A stretch of DNA of 9,727 nucleotides from Ruminococcaceae bacterium UBA5391 (lineage in GTDB: Bacteria > Bacillota > Clostridia > Oscillospirales > Acutalibacteraceae). The position numbers and the translations under genes are program-made. The stretch covers positions 1-9,727 of the forward strand of contig DHOL01000045.1 in the NCBI GenBank assembly GCA_002410755.1. Direction: 5' to 3'. Positions 7,078 to 9,727 of this stretch are shown here, piece by piece. The first letter of the stretch is position 1, and each line of letters opens with the position of its first letter. The notes beneath the pieces were generated by a model that searched no databases, had not been told where the DNA came from, and saw only the letters and a list, made by a program, of their open reading frames with translations.

Positions 7078-7089
7078 CTCTTGCACCTC
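7072..7089. repeat. Tandem 9-base duplication over the Smr start site
   Basis: TTGCACCTC occurs twice in succession (7072-7080 and 7081-7089). On the coding strand each unit reads GAGGTGCAA and contains a GTG preceded by GAG. The duplication therefore doubles the candidate start codon in frame, and the upstream copy merges with the ribosome binding site. Confidence 0.9.
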
Positions 7090-7120
7090 CCTTCTGTGCT
7101 ATTATGGAATTTCCTTTCCC

Positions 7121-7149
7121 ATTATAAGTGGCAGGTTTGCAAAAAACAA
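7121..7149 (-). promoter_or_regulatory. Promoter of the Smr-domain gene
   Basis: Minus-strand TTGTTT (7149-7144), a 17-base spacer and a perfect TATAAT (7126-7121). Transcription would start near 7114, giving a short leader of about 37 bases to the GTG at 7077. Confidence 0.62.
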
Positions 7150-7198
7150 ATCCAGATACAGAAAAACAACAATTTCGCCGCCATGACGTGCACCGTTA

Positions 7199-7207
7199 TG
7201 ATATAAT
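7199..7207 (+). promoter_or_regulatory. Extended -10 promoter of the 391-residue protein gene
   Basis: TGATATAAT is a perfect TGn-TATAAT extended -10 box. No convincing -35 hexamer is visible at 16-18 bases. Transcription would start near 7214, about 47 bases before the ATG at 7261. It is back to back with the Smr promoter. Confidence 0.65.
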
Positions 7208-7260
7208 GAAAAATATCAGGAAACCATATTGCCACTCAGCGGAAATCGGGGGAAACTGGA

Positions 7261-8436
7261 ATGAAAGTCGTAGACCTGCGGAATACCTTTATCACCTGCA
7301 GCGACGAGCTGATTGAAATTGGTGATACCTATATTTATTATGCGGAAGAGAAAACAGAGGAAGGCCATCCGAGCCTGTTCCTGCTGGAATATGACCGTGT
7401 CACAAAGCGTGAACGGGTTCTTGCCAATTATCTTCTTCCCGGCCCGGCATGTGTACAGCATTTTTTCAGTTTCCCGGACGATATCATTATGGTGTCAGAG
7501 TCTGGCGGAAGTGAAGCGTGGATTCTGCGGGTAGACAAGCATACCGGTGAGGAACGCTGCATGGCAAGCCTTAATTTCATCGGTGACTTTCTGGACTGCA
7601 CTGCTATGGATGAGTCCCACATCCTGTTTTTTACAGGGCCGAGCAAGAAACATGCTCAGCTTTTCCATGAATATGGGAAGCTGACGGGGCTTAAACATAT
7701 CGGCTATCTTTACGACCTCGAGGAAGGACACTATTATTATGCCCGTGATCCGCGTATCTGCCGGGCTGCAGCTTCCGAATTTATCCCGTATCAGCGCGGC
7801 GGGGAAACCCATTTTCTGCTGCTTCAGCCGCACGGGAGTGAAAAGGATAAGCTGGACTGTTACCGCAACATGCGCTGGCTTGGTGACAATATTGACGACA
7901 ATATCTGGGACTGCCCGCTGCATGATTTTATTGTTTCGGTAAAAAATGGGGAAGAGCGTGCACCGTTGGACCTCATGCTTTGTTCCGGCACGGCGGGGAT
8001 GGTCCGTTTTGCCGGTGAGGATAAGGCAAACCTCTATTTCCGTGCATTGCATTTCCCTTCAGGCGACGAGCGGATTTGCGCCTGCTCAAAAGATACGGGG
8101 CACAAGTTCGTTGCGGCGCGCCTGGCGCATAGCCATACCGCTTCCCCAGAGCAGTTCCATATTGACCGGTTTGGCGGACGGGCATACCGTGTAACCGAGC
8201 GGAACGACGAATATGAAGTCTGTGGCGTGATGAACGCTTCCATTAATACGGCTTACCCCAAGGAGCTCGGCACTTTCGTCACCTGCGTGGATGACCGTTT
8301 CCTGGTTGCGCAGTACATCCTCGCAGACGAAAAAGATTCTTTTGAATTCAATTCTATTTTTGATGCTGAAACCGGCTCCCAGAAAAACTATGAGGGCCGC
8401 GCCGCTGTCCTCGGCGACACCGTCGTCCTTTACTAA
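7261..8436 (+). CDS. Unrecognised 391-residue soluble protein, possibly beta-propeller
   Basis: I do not recognise a named family. The protein has no signal peptide or membrane helix, so it is probably cytosolic. It is rich in short beta-strand-like stretches and aromatic residues, with about a dozen cysteines spread along it and no CxxC pair. A loose pattern recurs: a hydrophobic strand, then D/K-x-x-T-G or a close form, then another strand. Examples are LLEYDRVTKRERVL (41-54), ILRVDKHTGEERCM (88-101), CACSKDTGHKFVAA (273-286) and SIFDAETGSQKNYE (365-378). This resembles strand-turn-strand units of beta-propellers (WD40, Kelch or PQQ-like); the fold is inference. The ATG at 7261 is preceded by GGGGG with about 8-9 bases spacing, and downstream of a good promoter. 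The gene looks intact and monocistronic, ending before a bidirectional terminator. No catalytic motif is evident, so no function is offered. Confidence 0.88.
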   Translation: MKVVDLRNTFITCSDELIEIGDTYIYYAEEKTEEGHPSLFLLEYDRVTKRERVLANYLLPGPACVQHFFSFPDDIIMVSESGGSEAWILRVDKHTGEERCMASLNFIGDFLDCTAMDESHILFFTGPSKKHAQLFHEYGKLTGLKHIGYLYDLEEGHYYYARDPRICRAAASEFIPYQRGGETHFLLLQPHGSEKDKLDCYRNMRWLGDNIDDNIWDCPLHDFIVSVKNGEERAPLDLMLCSGTAGMVRFAGEDKANLYFRALHFPSGDERICACSKDTGHKFVAARLAHSHTASPEQFHIDRFGGRAYRVTERNDEYEVCGVMNASINTAYPKELGTFVTCVDDRFLVAQYILADEKDSFEFNSIFDAETGSQKNYEGRAAVLGDTVVLY

Positions 8437-8437
8437 C

Positions 8438-8478
8438 CTGCTTTCCGCTTCCAAATGGAAAGCAGATAAAGGGAAACC
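8438..8478 (+). repeat. Intergenic palindromic repeat, copy 2
   Basis: A 28-base hairpin with perfect 9-bp arms CTGCTTTCC/GGAAAGCAG is followed by ATAAAGGGAAACC. It starts immediately after the stop codon of the 391-residue protein gene. The same layout (28-base palindrome with CTGCTTT/AAAGCAG ends, then ATAAAAAGAAACC) occurs at 1452-1492. About 31 of 41 positions agree with no gap. There is no T-tract, so it is not a normal terminator. Confidence 0.5.
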
Positions 8479-8544
8479 GCAATCTTTAAAAACGATTTTA
8501 TAAATTGATCTTATACCGTCGGTTCCTGTCTGGTAAATAATAAC

Positions 8545-8580
8545 ACCCTCCGGAAAAATTATTCCGGAGGGTATCCTTTT
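8545..8580. terminator. Bidirectional rho-independent terminator between convergent genes
   Basis: ACCCTCCGGAA (8545-8555) and TTCCGGAGGGT (8562-8572) form a perfect 11-bp stem with a 6-base loop. Downstream on the plus strand is ATCCTTTTGCTTT, on the minus strand GTTATTATTT. It sits between the plus gene ending at 8436 and the minus gene ending at 8624, so it likely serves both. Confidence 0.85.
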
Positions 8581-8623
8581 GCTTTCAACATCTGACCGGC
8601 AGAGCCTCCCGTTTTCTTGCCGC

Positions 8624-9727
8624 TCAGTTGGCTTCGGTATTAGCAAGGAGATTGCGGCAGCAGTAAATAAGGATGCAGGAAATAATAAGGTTCCAGCCAA
8701 CAGCCGGGAGGCTGCCAAGAAAGAATCTCAGCGCCTCCGAAGCCGCGGACGGCATGGCATTAAAAACCATTACTCCTCCGGCAACGCCCGGCGCCATCAG
8801 GAGAAGGAGGATAAACAGGTACAGGAACAGGATAACCCCACGGTTTGCAATTCCGCCAAACACACGGCGCGAAAGGATATTTCCCGCGAGGAACAGCAGG
8901 CCAAAACTCGAGTAGGCAAGAAAGCAGGCAAGGCCCGCAAGCAACGGCGCCCGTATGGCGGCCGTGGCCACCACAAAGAACAGCACGCCCTCCGCTACCG
9001 GCTTCAGCGCCGTCGTCATGGATGCCCAAATCAGTTTGCGGAACGGGTTGTCCGGCACAAGATAAATATACGGCTTTGAGAGCTCACGCATCCAGTCACC
9101 GGCAGCATTCGTCAGGAAAAGGATATAAACATTGATGCCCAGCAGGATCATCATGACATCCGTAGCGGACGGCGCACCTTTCCCCGATGACCGGAGGGCA
9201 AGGAATGCAATGACAAGGTCAACTGCAAGGATGACAAAGGAAGAGCGCCCGAGGAAAACCAGACGGCTGCGGCGGCGTGCTTCACACAGATGCTTGTAGA
9301 AAAATGTATCAGCACCCCAGCCTTTCCCGAGGCCCGTTTTCTCAATATTCACTTTCTTCCTGGAAACATTCTGTGACATCACGGGGCGGTTCCCTTTTGC
9401 CGATTGTTTTACCTCGTACATGACTTCTGTTGTCTGAAGGACGTCTTCATAGTAGTCAGCATCACTGTGCAGGAACAGCGCCAAAACTACAAGGAACCCC
9501 GCAACCGTTAGCAAAAGCCAAAAGACCGCTGTGCCTGTATTGCCGCGGAAAAGGGCAAATACCGCACCGGTCACCCACCCAATAAACGGGAATGCGTTTA
9601 CCAGCGGCGAATCAAAGGCTGCATAAAGCCCGCCGACACCGCCGCCATTTTTCAGGCAGACGGAAACAATCGAAAACGCCAAGACGGCAAAACATGCAAA
9701 AAGTACCGTGCGGATTGCATTTTTCCG
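8624..9727 (-). CDS. Putative ABC exporter membrane protein, N-terminus cut by window
   Basis: 367 codons are visible and the frame is still open at the right edge. The first readable residues, RKNAIRTVLFACFAVLAFS, resemble the start of the first membrane segment, so probably only a short N-terminal piece is missing. A TTG at 9682 has an open frame behind it and is not the likely start. The protein is polytopic, with hydrophobic stretches near the N-terminus, then after a basic cytosolic loop of about 80 residues several more up to the C-terminus. The segment KPYIYLVPDNPFRKLIWASMTTALKPVAEG (residue positions about 217-246 from the edge) is typical of the Firmicutes putative ABC-exporter permease family (ABC_export, Pfam PF16962), recognised from memory. 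Such proteins normally pair with an ATP-binding subunit, expected upstream outside the window. The substrate is unknown. It ends with TGA at 8624, convergent to the preceding gene. Confidence 0.82.
   Translation of the reverse strand, partial: RKNAIRTVLFACFAVLAFSIVSVCLKNGGGVGGLYAAFDSPLVNAFPFIGWVTGAVFALFRGNTGTAVFWLLLTVAGFLVVLALFLHSDADYYEDVLQTTEVMYEVKQSAKGNRPVMSQNVSRKKVNIEKTGLGKGWGADTFFYKHLCEARRRSRLVFLGRSSFVILAVDLVIAFLALRSSGKGAPSATDVMMILLGINVYILFLTNAAGDWMRELSKPYIYLVPDNPFRKLIWASMTTALKPVAEGVLFFVVATAAIRAPLLAGLACFLAYSSFGLLFLAGNILSRRVFGGIANRGVILFLYLFILLLLMAPGVAGGVMVFNAMPSAASEALRFFLGSLPAVGWNLIISCILIYCCRNLLANTEAN

Noticed and set aside
7495..8052. Minus-strand 185-codon open frame
   Set aside because: It is antisense to the 391-residue gene, which has the promoter, binding site and terminator.
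8438..8465. Hairpin after the 391-residue gene as its terminator
   Set aside because: No T-tract follows the stem on either strand; the stem at 8545-8572 is a far better terminator.
8086..8718. Minus-strand 210-codon open frame crossing the 8545-8580 terminator
   Set aside because: It overlaps the 3' ends of two better supported genes and runs through a strong terminator stem.

Overview
The window looks like chromosomal DNA from a Gram-positive Clostridia-type bacterium, perhaps in the Oscillospiraceae/Ruminococcaceae range. This is inferred from intermediate GC with strong AAAGGAGG-like ribosome binding sites, near-consensus TATAAT promoters, and a VanW-family protein, a UgtP-type glycolipid glucosyltransferase and a Firmicutes-type putative ABC exporter. 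I see no phage, transposase, CRISPR, rRNA or tRNA. Eight protein genes fill nearly all of the window, and no gene-free stretch exceeds about 210 bases.

Left part, minus strand (1-5483): a VanW-domain exported protein, a family 2 glycosyltransferase and a membrane flippase-like protein (LPG-synthase transmembrane family) form a probable operon. It reads leftward from a promoter near 5455-5483 to a rho-independent terminator at 1587-1625. Beyond that terminator, nadE (glutamine-dependent NAD+ synthetase) begins at 1433 and runs off the left edge with its C-terminus missing. Its leader holds a hairpin and a repeat that flanks the ribosome binding site.

Middle (5404-6830): a UgtP/MGDG-synthase-like glycosyltransferase is transcribed divergently from the VanW operon. 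It ends at a terminator whose T-tract overlaps the stop codon of a small convergent Smr-domain gene (6829-7077, minus).

Right part (7087-9727): a second divergent promoter pair serves the Smr gene and an unrecognised 391-residue soluble protein (7261-8436, plus) with a beta-propeller-like look. A strong bidirectional terminator separates that gene from a convergent integral-membrane protein of the putative ABC-exporter family, whose N-terminus lies beyond the right edge.

The four central genes (VanW, GT2, flippase, UgtP-like) all point to the cell envelope, plausibly synthesis and display of glycolipid or another surface glycan; this is inference from family and position. No clear new defence or mobile system is visible. 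The best leads are a candidate palindromic repeat present in two intergenic copies, a possible RNA switch in the nadE leader, and the unrecognised 391-residue protein.
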